From Calditrichota bacterium (GTDB lineage: Bacteria > Calditrichota > Calditrichia > RBG-13-44-9 > J042), in the NCBI GenBank assembly GCA_013150955.1, contig JAADJD010000017.1, positions 36,336-100,335 on the forward strand: a stretch of DNA of 64,000 nucleotides, written 5' to 3'. Shown here piece after piece: positions 34,167 to 43,867 of the stretch. The position numbers and the translations under genes are program-made. The notes beneath the pieces are model-generated. The model was not told the DNA's origin and searched no databases. It saw only the letters and a list, made by a program, of their open reading frames with translations. The stretch's first letter is position 1; each line of letters begins with the position of its first letter.

Positions 34167-34628
34167 ATGACAACCTATCCCAAAATCGCCATATTGCTGT
34201 TGATTGCCACCGGTCTGCTCTGGGGAACCACCACCGTTAGCCAGGTGGAGAAGGAACTAATGTGTACCTGCGGATGCACCATGGCCCTGTACACCTGCGA
34301 ATGCGGGCGTTCTGAAGAAATGCGTGCGGAGATTCAACAAATGATCAATCAAGGTATGGATAAAGAAGCCATTGTGGCATCCTACGTGGCCAAATTCGGC
34401 GAAAAAATCCGATCGGCTCCCACCAAATCGGGTTTCAATCTATTAGCGTGGGTCACTCCATTTCTGGCCCTGCTCATCGTTGGGGTAGCCCTGTATCGAT
34501 TGCTCCAGCGGTGGAGCCGGCACCAGCCCGAGGAACCGGAGCCGGTGCTCCCCCCGGAGCGGCAGGATCAGTACGTCAAGCAACTGGAAAAAGAACTTCA
34601 GGAATTTGAAGAGGGAGAAATCTCATGA
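34167..34628 (+). CDS. ccmH: CcmH-type apocytochrome thioreductase
   Basis: A 153-aa membrane protein. A signal peptide or anchor (5-20) is followed by the redox motif LMCTCGC (Cys33, 35, 37) and CEC (Cys44, 46), more cysteines than the single LRCxxC of typical CcmH. A three-helix domain (MRAEIQQMINQGMDKEAIVA) and a membrane helix (about 92-111) complete it, with a coiled Glu-rich tail. It keeps the heme-site thiols of apocytochromes reduced. Its stop overlaps the next start in ATGA, so translation is coupled. Confidence 0.88.
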   Translation: MTTYPKIAILLLIATGLLWGTTTVSQVEKELMCTCGCTMALYTCECGRSEEMRAEIQQMINQGMDKEAIVASYVAKFGEKIRSAPTKSGFNLLAWVTPFLALLIVGVALYRLLQRWSRHQPEEPEPVLPPERQDQYVKQLEKELQEFEEGEIS

Positions 34629-35083
34629 TCGAAATCCTTTTATTGCTGATGACATTCCTGGTGCTGGGGTATGTGCTGTATCCATTTTACCAGCCTCGAT
34701 ATCGCTGGGCATACGTTCCCACAGAAGAAGGGGATCCCCGAATCCAGCACCTGCAGGAGGCCAAAAAGGAAGTATTGAGTGCCATTAAAGAGATTGAATT
34801 TGAACACCAGATGGGCAAGCTCTCGCTATCCGATTACGAGAAACTACGCAGCGAGTATCAAAAGAAGGCATTGCGGGTACTGCAGGAACTGGATCGGTTG
34901 AACCATCCTTCTGGTGGGGTGGAGCAACTGGAAGAAGAGATTCGCGCTTATCGCTATAAGCTCAAGCAAGGGCAACAGGTTCAGGTGCGTTTTTGTCCGG
35001 AATGTGGTGCCGCCGTGGAACCATTCTACAAATTTTGTGTGCAATGTGGACGTCAACTGCTCCCCACAGAGCGAGGAGGGTAA
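34625..35083 (+). CDS. Membrane-anchored zinc-ribbon protein of the ccm operon
   Basis: A 152-aa protein: one N-terminal helix (2-22), a long coiled region (EAKKEVLSAIKEIEFEHQMG ... YRYKLKQ) and a C-terminal zinc ribbon with FCPECG and FCVQCG. The layout recalls the N-terminal part of CcmI with an added ribbon. It overlaps ccmH by four bases, and the next gene begins one base after its stop, so a role in cytochrome maturation is inferred. Confidence 0.8.
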   Translation: MIEILLLLMTFLVLGYVLYPFYQPRYRWAYVPTEEGDPRIQHLQEAKKEVLSAIKEIEFEHQMGKLSLSDYEKLRSEYQKKALRVLQELDRLNHPSGGVEQLEEEIRAYRYKLKQGQQVQVRFCPECGAAVEPFYKFCVQCGRQLLPTERGG

Positions 35084-35084
35084 C

Positions 35085-36233
35085 ATGAAACGCCATTCCA
35101 GGTGGATCGTTGTTTTCATGCTGTTATTTCAGTCGTATCTCTTTGCCGGTAGCATTTCGGGACGGGTGGTAAACGGTACACAGGGACACACCGTTCCCGA
35201 CACCCTGATGGTTGCGCTGAATGTCTATCTTCCCGACGGTCAGGTAAAAACCCTTCCGGAAACGGTTCCGCTCAAAGCAGACGGTCAGTTTTACTTTGAC
35301 AATCTGGAAGAGAATGCTCAATATACGTACGAGCCCATGGTCATCTATCGGGGGATTAAGTATTATGGCAAGCCGGTTCGTCTGTCCCCAGAAGACGCGT
35401 CGGCAACCACCGAAGTGACCATTTACGAAACCACCCGCAGCGATACGGCCTTACAGGTGGTTCGGCATCACGTTTTGTTTGCCCCGGGAGAAGGTTCGGT
35501 TGCGGTAAAGGAGATGGTGTTTCTGGAGAATCGTGGGGATCGTACCTATATTGGCAAAGAGAAAGCGCCATCCGGCAAATATCGCACGGTCAGTTACAGG
35601 CTTCCACCGGGTGCCAAATCCATTGAACTGGGCGAAGGCACCATGACCTGCTGCATCGAATTCGATGAGAATGGATTTTACGATACGATGGAAATTCCCC
35701 CGGGCAAAAAGCAGGTCATCTTTTCCTATCTGCTGGACAGCGACGGCGAGCAACTGCTGTTTCGCAAGCCGATTACCGTAAAAACGGCAGAGATCGATTT
35801 TATCTCGTTTGATCCCGCGGTGCAGATCACCGGGGAGGGATTGGTGGAGAAACCGCTCCCCAACAACAAATTCAAACGCCAGGTTCTAACCAACCTCCAG
35901 CCGGGACAGACGGCTACCGTAACGCTGGCAGGATTACCGGCCGCGCCTCATGACCTCAGTCTGATCTTTTTTGCTGGATTCCTGGCGGTGTTCGTGGTGG
36001 GAGGCGTTATTGCTTACCGGCGTATCCAGAGGAATGTTGCTCAGCAATCCAATCGCGTGATGGCTACAGAAAAAACGACCCATGTGGATCACACGGTGTT
36101 GAAAGAAAAACTGTTGCGGGAAATTGCCCTGCTGGACGAGGCTTATGAAAGCCAGCGCATTGGGGAAGATGAATATCAGGTAAAGCGAAATCTGCTGCTG
36201 GAAGAATTAAAACATATTGTCAATTCCCGCTAA
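35085..36233 (+). CDS. Exported beta-sandwich membrane protein ending the ccm operon
   Basis: A 382-aa protein with a signal peptide (VVFMLLFQSYLFAGS). Residues about 20-110 look like a carboxypeptidase-regulatory-like beta-sandwich (SGRVVNGTQGHTVPDTLMVA). A second beta-rich region follows, then a membrane helix (about 290-312) and a cytoplasmic helical hairpin (KLLREIALLDEAYES) like that in the preceding gene. The true start is ATG 35085 with GAGGAGGG; the frame runs open upstream inside the previous gene. Similar proteins accompany ccm genes in FCB bacteria. Function unknown. Confidence 0.75.
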   Translation: MKRHSRWIVVFMLLFQSYLFAGSISGRVVNGTQGHTVPDTLMVALNVYLPDGQVKTLPETVPLKADGQFYFDNLEENAQYTYEPMVIYRGIKYYGKPVRLSPEDASATTEVTIYETTRSDTALQVVRHHVLFAPGEGSVAVKEMVFLENRGDRTYIGKEKAPSGKYRTVSYRLPPGAKSIELGEGTMTCCIEFDENGFYDTMEIPPGKKQVIFSYLLDSDGEQLLFRKPITVKTAEIDFISFDPAVQITGEGLVEKPLPNNKFKRQVLTNLQPGQTATVTLAGLPAAPHDLSLIFFAGFLAVFVVGGVIAYRRIQRNVAQQSNRVMATEKTTHVDHTVLKEKLLREIALLDEAYESQRIGEDEYQVKRNLLLEELKHIVNSR

Positions 36234-36281
36234 GCGTGCTATTTTGAAACGGCGGTTGATTGGGCCCACTGACCCGCAAGT

Positions 36282-36323
36282 CGGGGAGTCTGAAGGTATG
36301 CGTGGACTCCCCGCACGATTTTT
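36282..36323 (+). terminator. Intrinsic terminator after the ccm operon
   Basis: CGGGGAGTC (36282-36290) pairs with GACTCCCCG (36305-36313), followed by CACGATTTTT. Confidence 0.8.
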
Positions 36324-36413
36324 CCTGTTGGAGCAGACAACTTTTAAGTAGACACACCAACTCAATTGGCGTGAAGTCACCAGTCATGCGCAATTGGGAA
36401 GAGCGGCGGTGGC

Positions 36414-37052
36414 ATGAAGAGTAAACCCGAAAAAATTCGTTACAATCGCATTGCTCCCATTTACGACTGGCTGGAGTGGTTTCCTGAAACGCTGGCCTTC
36501 CGAAAATGGCGCCAACGATTGTTCCAGTACCTGACCGGAAAGCGAGTGCTGGAGGTCGGACTGGGCACGGGTAAGAATATTCCGTATTATCCACCGGATG
36601 TTCAGCTGGTGGGGATCGACATCAGTCGGCGGATGCTGTCAAGGGCGCGTGAAAAAGCGATGGCTAATTTTCAACCGGTTGGTCTGCTAACCATGGATGC
36701 CCAGCGCCTGGCCTTCCCGGATCAGACCTTCGATCATACCATCAGCACATTTGTGTTTTGCTCTGTGTACGAACCGGTTGAGGGCTTACGCGAATTGTAT
36801 CGGGTACTCAAACCCGGTGGAACGGCTTTGTTCCTGGAGCATGTGCGCCCGGAATCACCTTTACCAGGAAAAGTGTTCGACATGTTAAATCCCCTGATCG
36901 TGCGGATGATGGGCGCAAACATCAATCGCCGCACGGTTGAGAATATCCGCAAGGCCGGATTCGAAATTGAAAAAGAGTGGAATCTCTGGAAAGATATTGT
37001 CAAATTTGTGGTGGCGCGGAAACCCGAAACGGAGAGGAAATCCCATGGTTGA
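36414..37052 (+). CDS. UbiE-like class I methyltransferase
   Basis: A 212-aa SAM-dependent methyltransferase: RYNRIAPIYDWLEW start, motif I VLEVGLGTGKNI, GIDIS acidic loop, DAQRLAFPDQTFD and VLKPGGTALFLEHV. The layout fits the UbiE/MenG and phospholipid methyltransferase group; the substrate is unclear. The start is ATG 36414 with GAGCGGCGG. The cupin gene starts within its last codons, so the pair is translationally coupled. Confidence 0.88.
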   Translation: MKSKPEKIRYNRIAPIYDWLEWFPETLAFRKWRQRLFQYLTGKRVLEVGLGTGKNIPYYPPDVQLVGIDISRRMLSRAREKAMANFQPVGLLTMDAQRLAFPDQTFDHTISTFVFCSVYEPVEGLRELYRVLKPGGTALFLEHVRPESPLPGKVFDMLNPLIVRMMGANINRRTVENIRKAGFEIEKEWNLWKDIVKFVVARKPETERKSHG

Positions 37053-37362
37053 AGTCAAATCCCTGAACGCCCTTATCCAGTACCAGGAAGGAAGCATCGT
37101 CAGCAAGACCCTGCTCAAAGCCGATGGCGGTTCGCTGACGCTGTTCGCCTTCGATAAAGGACAGGAACTAAGTGAGCACACCACGCCTTACGATGCGGGC
37201 ATCATCGTTTTTGATGGCGAAGCCGAAATTTTCATCGATCAAAAAGCGTACACAGTAAAAAGCGGGGAATGGATTCCCCTGCCGGCCAATCGCCCACATG
37301 CGGTAAAAGCCAGCAAACGCTTTAAAATGGCTCTGGCGATGATCAAGTCCCGCCAAACCTGA
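37045..37362 (+). CDS. Small cupin protein
   Basis: A 105-aa single-domain cupin. The first conserved motif reads FAFDKGQELSEHTTPYDAGI (one His instead of the HxH pair) and the second PLPANRPHAVKA supplies another His. A metal-dependent sensor or enzyme role is possible; the family is too broad for a specific call. ATG 37045 is chosen for GAGAGGA upstream; it overlaps the methyltransferase by eight bases. Confidence 0.88.
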   Translation: MVEVKSLNALIQYQEGSIVSKTLLKADGGSLTLFAFDKGQELSEHTTPYDAGIIVFDGEAEIFIDQKAYTVKSGEWIPLPANRPHAVKASKRFKMALAMIKSRQT

Positions 37363-37417
37363 TTTGATTTTTATCCGGGGATTATGTGGGTTAACACAAA
37401 AATCCCAAGTGATGTGT

Positions 37418-37577
37418 CAAACCCAGGTTATGCTTTAGACCGCGGGTGACGCGAATGAAGCCAAAAATATCTGCAAAACCGCGAATAAATCCTGGAACAC
37501 ATTTTCATCCAGATATCATCCAATGGATTTTATTCGTTTTAATTCGTGTAATTCGGTGGCGATTGCATAATCCGGGA
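37418..37577 (-). repeat. Interspersed element, full copy (reverse)
   Basis: Begins AAACCCAGGTTATGCTTTAG and ends GATTGCATAATCCGGGA. It fills the first part of the non-coding gap 37363-38059. Confidence 0.82.
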
Positions 37578-37719
37578 TAAATCGCTGTTTTGTGTTCCGG
37601 CAAACTTTCAGAATGACTGGCCCTTCATTTTCATTTCCCTTCAAGCAACCGCTCCCGTCACCGGTACCAAATGCCTCTTCAAAATTTGGAAATTTGGTTG
37701 GAAATTTCGCTCATTTTTT

Positions 37720-37748
37720 TTGACAAAGTCCCTTAAATTTTTTATATT
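37720..37748 (+). promoter_or_regulatory. Sigma70-like promoter of the molybdenum hydroxylase operon
   Basis: TTGACA (37720-37725) and TATATT (37743-37748) with 17 bp spacing, a near-consensus promoter. It is bracketed by GCTCATTTT (37709-37717) and AAAATGAGC (37764-37772), a perfect inverted repeat that could be a paired operator. The ATG it serves is 300 bp downstream. Confidence 0.65.
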
Positions 37749-37754
37749 TATGGA

Positions 37755-38059
37755 AAATTTTAGAAAATGAGCGACTGAAACGCGTTACCTTTTCTTTCCA
37801 CTTTTCTTCATCAAGACGGGCTGCAGAGCCCGTGGCACCTTTAGAAGCATTATCTGCACCACACGACGGTTGTCGTGAAAAATATCCGTTGAATTTTCAA
37901 GGGAAATAGCAGCACGCGTTAAACAGAAAGGGATTTATGGTTTCCCGGTGTTGGAGACGTAGTCAATTTGAACGGCATTCTGCATGCTTACACCCTTCGC
38001 AGTCCTTTTCACCTGGAGACGTCAACCTTGCATCATCAATACACAGGAGGTTTTGATTT
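37755..38059 (+). ncRNA. Long 5' leader of the coxG-coxM operon with hairpins
   Basis: About 305 nt of non-coding leader. Visible stems are ACGGGCT/AGCCCGT over GCAG (37816-37833) and CACGAC/GTCGTG over GGTT (37862-37877). GGAGACGT occurs twice (near 37952 and 38016). A regulatory RNA is possible upstream of a molybdoenzyme operon, but I could not match it to the Moco riboswitch consensus from memory. Confidence 0.35.
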
Positions 38060-38575
38060 ATGGAATACGAAGGCGAATACATTCTGAACGCCAGTCCAGA
38101 GGTGGTATGGAAACTTCTCATGGATCCCAATGTGTTGGCAAAGGCGACACCGGGCATTCAATATCTGGAACCATTGGATGGTGAGGGAAAGTACCGGGCA
38201 CACTACGATGTTCGCCTGGGATCGGTTGCCGGTAAGTTTGAAGGCATTTTTCACGTAACCGACCGCATCGAAGGAAAGCAATTCACCCTGAAAGTGTTTG
38301 TGAAGGGAAGTCCGGGCACCATGGATGTTACCGGGACAATCCGGCTGGAACCGGCGGCTGAAAACGTGACCCGGGTAAAATTTTCGGGTAAAGCGGTGGC
38401 CACGGATAAACTGGCCCGGTTTGGTCAACGGGTATTGAAAGCATCCGCTCGCATGTTCACCCGCCAGTTCTTCAAAAAACTGGAGAAAGAGTTCATTCCA
38501 TCCAATAAAGAGGGGAAAACTGGTGAGTCCAAACTAAAAAGGAGGATCAAAGAATGGAAATCCCGATCAAACTAA
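38060..38575 (+). CDS. coxG: CoxG-like SRPBCC protein
   Basis: A 171-aa protein of the CoxG/SRPBCC fold: [20 protein letters not shown] and [16 protein letters not shown] motifs, ending in a basic tail ([14 protein letters not shown]). CoxG-type proteins are thought to help assembly or membrane recruitment of CO dehydrogenase-like enzymes. RBS CAGGAGGTTTTG precedes the ATG. Its last 22 bp overlap coxS, so the start of coxS is translationally coupled. Confidence 0.88.
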   Translation: MEYEGEYILNASPEVVWKLLMDPNVLAKATPGIQYLEPLDGEGKYRAHYDVRLGSVAGKFEGIFHVTDRIEGKQFTLKVFVKGSPGTMDVTGTIRLEPAAENVTRVKFSGKAVATDKLARFGQRVLKASARMFTRQFFKKLEKEFIPSNKEGKTGESKLKRRIKEWKSRSN

Positions 38576-39024
38576 CGGTGAACGGGGAAGTGGTAGAGCG
38601 CCGCGTGGAACCCCGACTGTTGCTGGTGAATTTCCTGCGCGATGTTCTGGGGTTGACGGGTACCCACGTGGGCTGCGATACCAGCAGTTGTGGCGCCTGT
38701 ACTATTTTAATGGATGGGAAAGCGGTAAAGTCCTGTACGCTGCTGGCCGTGCAAGCGGACGGCGCGGAGCTGGTCACTGTAGAAGGGCTGGCGAAAAATG
38801 GCGAATTACATCCCATTCAGGAAGGCTTCTGGCAGGAACACGGGTTGCAATGTGGGTTCTGCACGCCCGGGATGATTATGGCGGCCTATCAGTTACTGGA
38901 AGAAAATCCCAACCCCAGCGAGGAAGAGATCCGGCACGCGCTGGAAGGGAACTACTGCCGATGTACAGGCTATCACAACATCGTTAAATCGGTTCAGTAT
39001 GCAGCGAAAAAATTAAACCGATAG
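38554..39024 (+). CDS. coxS: Molybdenum hydroxylase [2Fe-2S] small subunit
   Basis: A 156-aa iron-sulfur subunit. The plant-ferredoxin cluster is bound by Cys41, 46, 49 and 61 (CDTSSCGAC ... C) and the second cluster by Cys100, 103, 135 and 137 (QCGFC ... CRC). It passes electrons from the molybdenum centre to FAD in the medium subunit. RBS AGGAGGATC lies inside the overlapping coxG end. coxL begins nine bases after the stop. Confidence 0.96.
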   Translation: MEIPIKLTVNGEVVERRVEPRLLLVNFLRDVLGLTGTHVGCDTSSCGACTILMDGKAVKSCTLLAVQADGAELVTVEGLAKNGELHPIQEGFWQEHGLQCGFCTPGMIMAAYQLLEENPNPSEEEIRHALEGNYCRCTGYHNIVKSVQYAAKKLNR

Positions 39025-39033
39025 GAGGCTATT

Positions 39034-41403
39034 ATGGGAAAATTAATTGGTGAAGCCGTCCGGCGGGTGGAAGACCGTCGATTCATCACCGGAAAAGCAA
39101 CCTATACCGACGATATTAAACTGCCGGGAATGACCTACGCCTACATCGTGCGCAGTCCCTACGCGCATGCCCGTATTAAAAAGATTGACACCTCCCGGGC
39201 AAAATCGGCACCCGGCGTCATTGCCGTGTTTACCGGAGAAGATGTCAAGGACGTGAACGGTCTACCCTGCGGATGGCAGGTGAATTTCCGCAATGGGGAT
39301 ACCATGAAGGAACCCAAGCATCCGCTGCTGGTAGCGGATAAAGTGCGCCACGTGGGGGATAATGTGGCCATGATCGTGGCCGAAACCCGGGAACAGGCAA
39401 AAGATGCGGCGGAGTTACTGGATATTGAATACGAAGTCCTGGACGCCGTAACCGATCCCGCAAAGGCCATTGAAGAAGGGGCCCCGCTGGTACACGACGA
39501 TGTGCCAAGGAATATCTGTTTTGACTGGGAAATTGGGGATAAAGCCAAAACCGACGATGCCTTTGCCAAAGCGGATCATGTGGTTTCGCTGGAATTCCGC
39601 AATCAGCGACTGATTCCCAATGCCATCGAACCCCGCAGCGCCATTGGGGTCTACGACGCTGCACGCGACAAGTACACACTGTACACCAGTTCGCAAAATC
39701 CGCACCTGATCCGGTTATTGCTTTGTGCTTTTGTGCTGGGAATCCCGGAACACAAGGTGCGTGTAGTTTCGCCAGATGTTGGTGGGGGATTTGGAAGTAA
39801 GATTTTCCATTATGCAGAGGAAGCCCTGGTAACCTGGGCGGCCAAACAGGTGGGGCGTCCTATTAAGTGGACCGCCGAACGCAGCGAAAGTTTTGTAACC
39901 GATGCCCATGGCCGGGATCACGTCACCAAAGCCGAAATGGCTTTCGACAAAAACGGAAAGATCCTGGGGTTGCGCGTCAGCACCATCGCCAACATGGGGG
40001 CTTATTTATCCACTTTTGCCCCGGCCATTCCCACTTATTTACATGGTACCCTGTTGCAGGGGGTGTATGATACACCCGCCATCTATTGCGAAATTACCGC
40101 CGTCTTTACCCATACCACACCGGTGGATGCGTATCGCGGTGCGGGACGTCCGGAAGCCACCTATCTGCTGGAACGCCTGGTGGATACCGGCGCCCGGGAA
40201 CTGGGGATGGATCCGGCAGAAATTCGACGGAAAAATTTCATCCCACCCTTCGACGGGGTGAAGCAACCCGGTTATCAAACCCAGGTGGCCTTGCAATACG
40301 ATAGCGGGAATTACGAGGCCACGCTAAACAAGGCGCTGGAAATCATCGGTTATGATAAACTGCGCAAGGAACAGGAAGAAGCCCGAAAACAGGGACGCTA
40401 CATTGGGATTGGCTTTTCCACCTACATCGAGGCCTGCGGGATTGCGCCTTCGGCAGTAGTGGGTGCCCTGGGAGCCCGTGCCGGTCTCTACGAATCTTCT
40501 ATAGTCCGGGTTCAACCCACCGGAAAAGTGACGGTTTACACCGGCTCCCATGCTCACGGTCAGGGTCACGAAACCACTTTTGCCCAGATCGTGGCCGATA
40601 CACTGGGTATTCCGCTGGAAGATGTGGAAGTGGTTCATGGCGATACCGATGCCATTCCCTTTGGAATGGGAACATATGGTTCCCGAAGTCTGGCGGTTGG
40701 GGGCAGCGCACTCCGGAAGGGATTGGATAAGGTCATCGAAAAGGGTACGAAGATTGCTGCTCACTTGCTGGAAGCCGCCGAAGAAGACCTGGAATTCGCC
40801 AACGGGGAATGGAAGGTGAAGGGAACCGATAAAAAGATCACCTTCGGTGAAGTGGCACTGGCCGCTTACGTACCTCATAATTTTCCCGAAGGAATGGAAC
40901 CCGGTCTGGAATTTAGCACATTTTACGATCCCGCGAATTTTACCTTCCCCTTCGGAACCCACATTGCGGTGGTAGAAGTGGATCCCGAAACCGGCAAGGT
41001 GACCCTGAAACGGTACGTGGCTGTGGATGACGTGGGCACGGTCATTAACCCGCTGATTGTGGATGGCCAGGTTCATGGAGGAATTGCTCAGGGGATTGGT
41101 CAGGCGTTGCTGGAGGAAGCCGTATACGACGAGAACGGGGAATTGCTGTCCAGCTCGTTCCTGGAATATGCCATACCGCGGGCAGATGATCTGGTTTCTT
41201 TCGAAGTCGATCGTACGGTTACCCCATGTCCGCACAATCCACTGGGGGTGAAGGGTGCTGGAGAAACCGGGACCATTGCTTCCACCGCTGCGGTGGTGAA
41301 TGCTGTTGTGGACGCCCTGGCACCCCTGGGTATTAAGGATTTGCAAATGCCTCTAACACCTCGCCGGGTCTGGGAGGCCATTCAACAAGCCAAGGCATCA
41401 TAA
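39034..41403 (+). CDS. coxL: Molybdenum hydroxylase large subunit, form II CoxL-like
   Basis: A 789-aa Mo-MCD cofactor subunit of the xanthine oxidase family. Motifs include [10 protein letters not shown] and the proton-abstracting Glu744 in GAGETGT. The active-site loop reads AYRGAGR (366-372), the form II signature, not AYxCSFR of true aerobic CO dehydrogenase (form I). The substrate is therefore an unknown aldehyde, purine, N-heterocycle or possibly CO. RBS ATAGGAGG precedes the ATG. coxM follows 18 bp later; coxD/E/F-like accessories lie downstream. Confidence 0.94.
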   Translation: MGKLIGEAVRRVEDRRFITGKATYTDDIKLPGMTYAYIVRSPYAHARIKKIDTSRAKSAPGVIAVFTGEDVKDVNGLPCGWQVNFRNGDTMKEPKHPLLVADKVRHVGDNVAMIVAETREQAKDAAELLDIEYEVLDAVTDPAKAIEEGAPLVHDDVPRNICFDWEIGDKAKTDDAFAKADHVVSLEFRNQRLIPNAIEPRSAIGVYDAARDKYTLYTSSQNPHLIRLLLCAFVLGIPEHKVRVVSPDVGGGFGSKIFHYAEEALVTWAAKQVGRPIKWTAERSESFVTDAHGRDHVTKAEMAFDKNGKILGLRVSTIANMGAYLSTFAPAIPTYLHGTLLQGVYDTPAIYCEITAVFTHTTPVDAYRGAGRPEATYLLERLVDTGARELGMDPAEIRRKNFIPPFDGVKQPGYQTQVALQYDSGNYEATLNKALEIIGYDKLRKEQEEARKQGRYIGIGFSTYIEACGIAPSAVVGALGARAGLYESSIVRVQPTGKVTVYTGSHAHGQGHETTFAQIVADTLGIPLEDVEVVHGDTDAIPFGMGTYGSRSLAVGGSALRKGLDKVIEKGTKIAAHLLEAAEEDLEFANGEWKVKGTDKKITFGEVALAAYVPHNFPEGMEPGLEFSTFYDPANFTFPFGTHIAVVEVDPETGKVTLKRYVAVDDVGTVINPLIVDGQVHGGIAQGIGQALLEEAVYDENGELLSSSFLEYAIPRADDLVSFEVDRTVTPCPHNPLGVKGAGETGTIASTAAVVNAVVDALAPLGIKDLQMPLTPRRVWEAIQQAKAS

Positions 41404-41421
41404 GAAAAAGGAGGACTGACT

Positions 41422-42288
41422 ATGTATCCTGCACCTTTTGAATATCACCGCGCCCGTAGTGTGGATGAAGCCATATCCCTGCTGAGCCAGTATGGTAGCG
41501 ATGCCAAGTTGATTGCCGGTGGGCACAGTTTGCTGCCGATGATGAAACTGCGCCTGGCCACGCCGGCTCATCTCATCGATATTCGCACCATCGATGGCTT
41601 ACAATACATTGAAGATAAGGGAGATTACATTGCCATTGGGGCCGGCACCTCCCATGCAGCCATCGAAAAATCGGATCTTTTAAAACAGAAAATGCCTTTG
41701 CTTCCCCAGGCAGCGGCCGTTATTGGCGATCCTCAGGTGCGGAACATGGGTACCATCGGGGGCAGTCTGGCTCATGCCGATCCCGCCGCCGATTATCCTG
41801 CCGCGGTGCTGGCGGCCGGTGCACAGCTGGTGGCCGTGGGTGAAGATGGCGAACGGGTGATCCCTGCGGAAGAATTTTTCGTCGAACTGTTCCAGACCGA
41901 CCTGGATGAACGGGAGATTTTAACGGAAATCCGGGTGCCGGTCATTTCCGGGAATACCCGTGGGGCGTACCTGAAATTTCCCCATCCCGCTTCCCGCTTT
42001 GCGATTGTGGGATGCGCTGCCCTGGTGACGCTGGAAAATAATGTTTGCAGCGACGTCCGGGTGGCCTTCACCGGGGTGGCCAGCACGGCGTTCAGGGATA
42101 GTGGAGTGGAAGACGCCCTCCGCGGTCAACCCCTGAATGAATCCACCATCCAGAAAGCCGCTGAACAGGCTGCGGAAAGCGATGAACTGGAGATCATGGA
42201 AGACAATTTCGCAAGCGAGGATTACCGAAGACACCTGGCAAAAGTCTACGCGAAACGCACCCTCATGCAAATTGCCAGTGCCTTCTAA
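41422..42288 (+). CDS. coxM: Molybdenum hydroxylase FAD-binding medium subunit
   Basis: A 288-aa FAD subunit. FAD motifs AGGHSLLP (near 32-39) and TIGGSLAHADPAADYP are intact, and the C-terminal CO-dehydrogenase flavoprotein domain is complete. It receives electrons from coxS and passes them to an external acceptor. The start is ATG with AAAAGGAGG. A strong terminator follows immediately, so the structural genes form the unit coxG-S-L-M. Confidence 0.95.
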   Translation: MYPAPFEYHRARSVDEAISLLSQYGSDAKLIAGGHSLLPMMKLRLATPAHLIDIRTIDGLQYIEDKGDYIAIGAGTSHAAIEKSDLLKQKMPLLPQAAAVIGDPQVRNMGTIGGSLAHADPAADYPAAVLAAGAQLVAVGEDGERVIPAEEFFVELFQTDLDEREILTEIRVPVISGNTRGAYLKFPHPASRFAIVGCAALVTLENNVCSDVRVAFTGVASTAFRDSGVEDALRGQPLNESTIQKAAEQAAESDELEIMEDNFASEDYRRHLAKVYAKRTLMQIASAF

Positions 42289-42299
42289 CCACATCTCCA

Positions 42300-42348
42300 C
42301 CATTCCCCTGCCTGGAAAATCCCGGGGCAGGGGAGTGGTATTTTTTTT
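42300..42348 (+). terminator. Intrinsic terminator after coxM
   Basis: CCATTCCCCTGCC pairs with GGCAGGGGAGTGG (one GT), followed by TA and eight Ts. Confidence 0.95.
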
Positions 42349-42393
42349 CCAGGAAAACCAGGCGGTTTCAACGGGTTCAGGTGGGATTTTCTT

Positions 42394-42470
42394 CATTAAT
42401 TGTGCATTCGACCACGAATGACGCGAATGAATACACAAATAAATTCCTGGATGACGATATTTTTGTCGGC
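42394..42470. repeat. Partial interspersed element
   Basis: A degenerate single arm (GACCACGAATGACGCGAATG) with little of the centre. First of two repeat tracts in the gap 42289-42910. Confidence 0.55.
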
Positions 42471-42520
42471 AAAATTTTCTGATGTTTTGAACAAATATTT
42501 TTACTTGAAGTGGTTGACTT

Positions 42521-42682
42521 TAAACCAGATTATGCATTAACCTACGAATTACACGAATTAACACCAATATAAATAATAAAATGCACCTGATTCTATCTGG
42601 ATGAAAATGTTTCCCGGAATATACTCGCGATTTTGTTGATATTATTCGAATTCATTCGTGTGACTCGTGGTTTAATGTATCT
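42521..42682 (+). repeat. Interspersed element, full copy (forward)
   Basis: Begins TAAACCAGATTATGCATTAA and ends GACTCGTGGTTTAATG; the centre is the TTTCCCGG type. The rest of the gap to 42910 shows no gene I can support. Confidence 0.82.
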
Positions 42683-42910
42683 GAAATGGAATGTCACGGG
42701 GACAGGTTAAAGAATGGACACCAAACACGGGTACCGGTTTGCTAACGAGCCTATTCCGTTTTATATTCTGTTCCTGGGAAGAATTTCGCGCGCTTTTTAT
42801 CAGATGCGATTTACAAACACAAACCACATGTAAACAGGGGAAGTCTCCCGGATATTTGATTTGCGGACAGGCTTTCGGGGAAAAGGACGATGGAAACAGG
42901 GAAGGGTACC

Positions 42911-43867
42911 ATGATTCAAAACGAATTGCAGCAAATCCAGGAAATGCTGGACGAACAGGGATACGTGGCCGATCGAGAAATTGTGATGGCCATTTACCTG
43001 GCCATGAAGTTAAATCGCCCTCTGCTGGTCGAAGGGCCGGCAGGGGTGGGGAAAACGGAAATTGCCAAGGTCATGGCCCGGGCGATGAACACCGATCTCA
43101 TTCGCCTGCAATGCTATGAGGGACTGGACAGCACCACCGCCCTGTACGAATGGAATTATCAGCACCAACTGCTGCATATCAAGCTGGAAGAAAATTCCAG
43201 CAAATCCATTGAAGAAAAAGAGGCGGAAATATTCAGCGAAAAATTCCTCCTGAAACGCCCGCTTCTCCAGGCAATCACCCATCATCAACCTCCCGTCCTG
43301 TTGATCGATGAACTGGATCGTGCCGATGAGGAATTTGAATCATTTTTGCTGGAATTGCTGTCCGACTGGCAAATTTCCATTCCAGAGATTGGCACCATTC
43401 GTGCCGCTCACATCCCGTATGTGGTCATTACCAGCAATCGCACCCGGGAGCTGTCCGACGCCGTTCGCCGCCGATGCCTTTATCTCTGGATCGACTATCC
43501 CGATTTTGACAAGGAAGTGGCCATCGTGGAAAGAAAAACTCCGGGGATTGACCGCGAACTGGCTGAGCAAATCACTCGATTCATGGAAACGGTGCGGCAA
43601 ATGAAGCTTTACAAAACACCCGGGGTGGCAGAGACGCTGGACTGGGCACGAGCCCTGGTCACTCTGCATCAAACCGCCTTGAATCCTGATATAGTGGAAC
43701 AAACTCTGGGCGTCATTTTCAAGGATTGGAATGACATCCAGCAGGTGAAAAGCAACCTCTCCCAACTGCTGGAGCAGATTGGGGTATCGACCATCCTGAC
43801 TCCTGAAGCCATTGAAAAGATCCGCCAGGAAAAACGGGCCAGCTCCGATGACGATGTTGCAGAATAA
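42911..43867 (+). CDS. coxD: CoxD/MoxR-type AAA+ ATPase
   Basis: A 318-aa AAA+ protein of the MoxR family. Walker A is EGPAGVGKTE (41-50), Walker B LLIDELDRAD, and the sensor region SNRTRELSDAVRRRCL is conserved. CoxD acts in maturation of the CuSMo or Mo site of CoxL in form I systems; a comparable chaperone role is inferred here. ATG 42911 is chosen for AGGGAAGGG upstream rather than ATG 42890. It overlaps coxE by 20 bp. Confidence 0.9.
   Translation: MIQNELQQIQEMLDEQGYVADREIVMAIYLAMKLNRPLLVEGPAGVGKTEIAKVMARAMNTDLIRLQCYEGLDSTTALYEWNYQHQLLHIKLEENSSKSIEEKEAEIFSEKFLLKRPLLQAITHHQPPVLLIDELDRADEEFESFLLELLSDWQISIPEIGTIRAAHIPYVVITSNRTRELSDAVRRRCLYLWIDYPDFDKEVAIVERKTPGIDRELAEQITRFMETVRQMKLYKTPGVAETLDWARALVTLHQTALNPDIVEQTLGVIFKDWNDIQQVKSNLSQLLEQIGVSTILTPEAIEKIRQEKRASSDDDVAE

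Noticed and set aside
37755-38059. Moco riboswitch
   Set aside because: The position is suggestive but I could not match the conserved core from memory, so only a generic leader is reported.
39034-41403. True aerobic CO dehydrogenase (form I CoxL)
   Set aside because: The active-site loop is AYRGAGR, not AYxCSFR.
42691-43119. 142-aa ORF before coxD
   Set aside because: Its second half is a frame shadow of coxD and the first half has no RBS or recognisable features.
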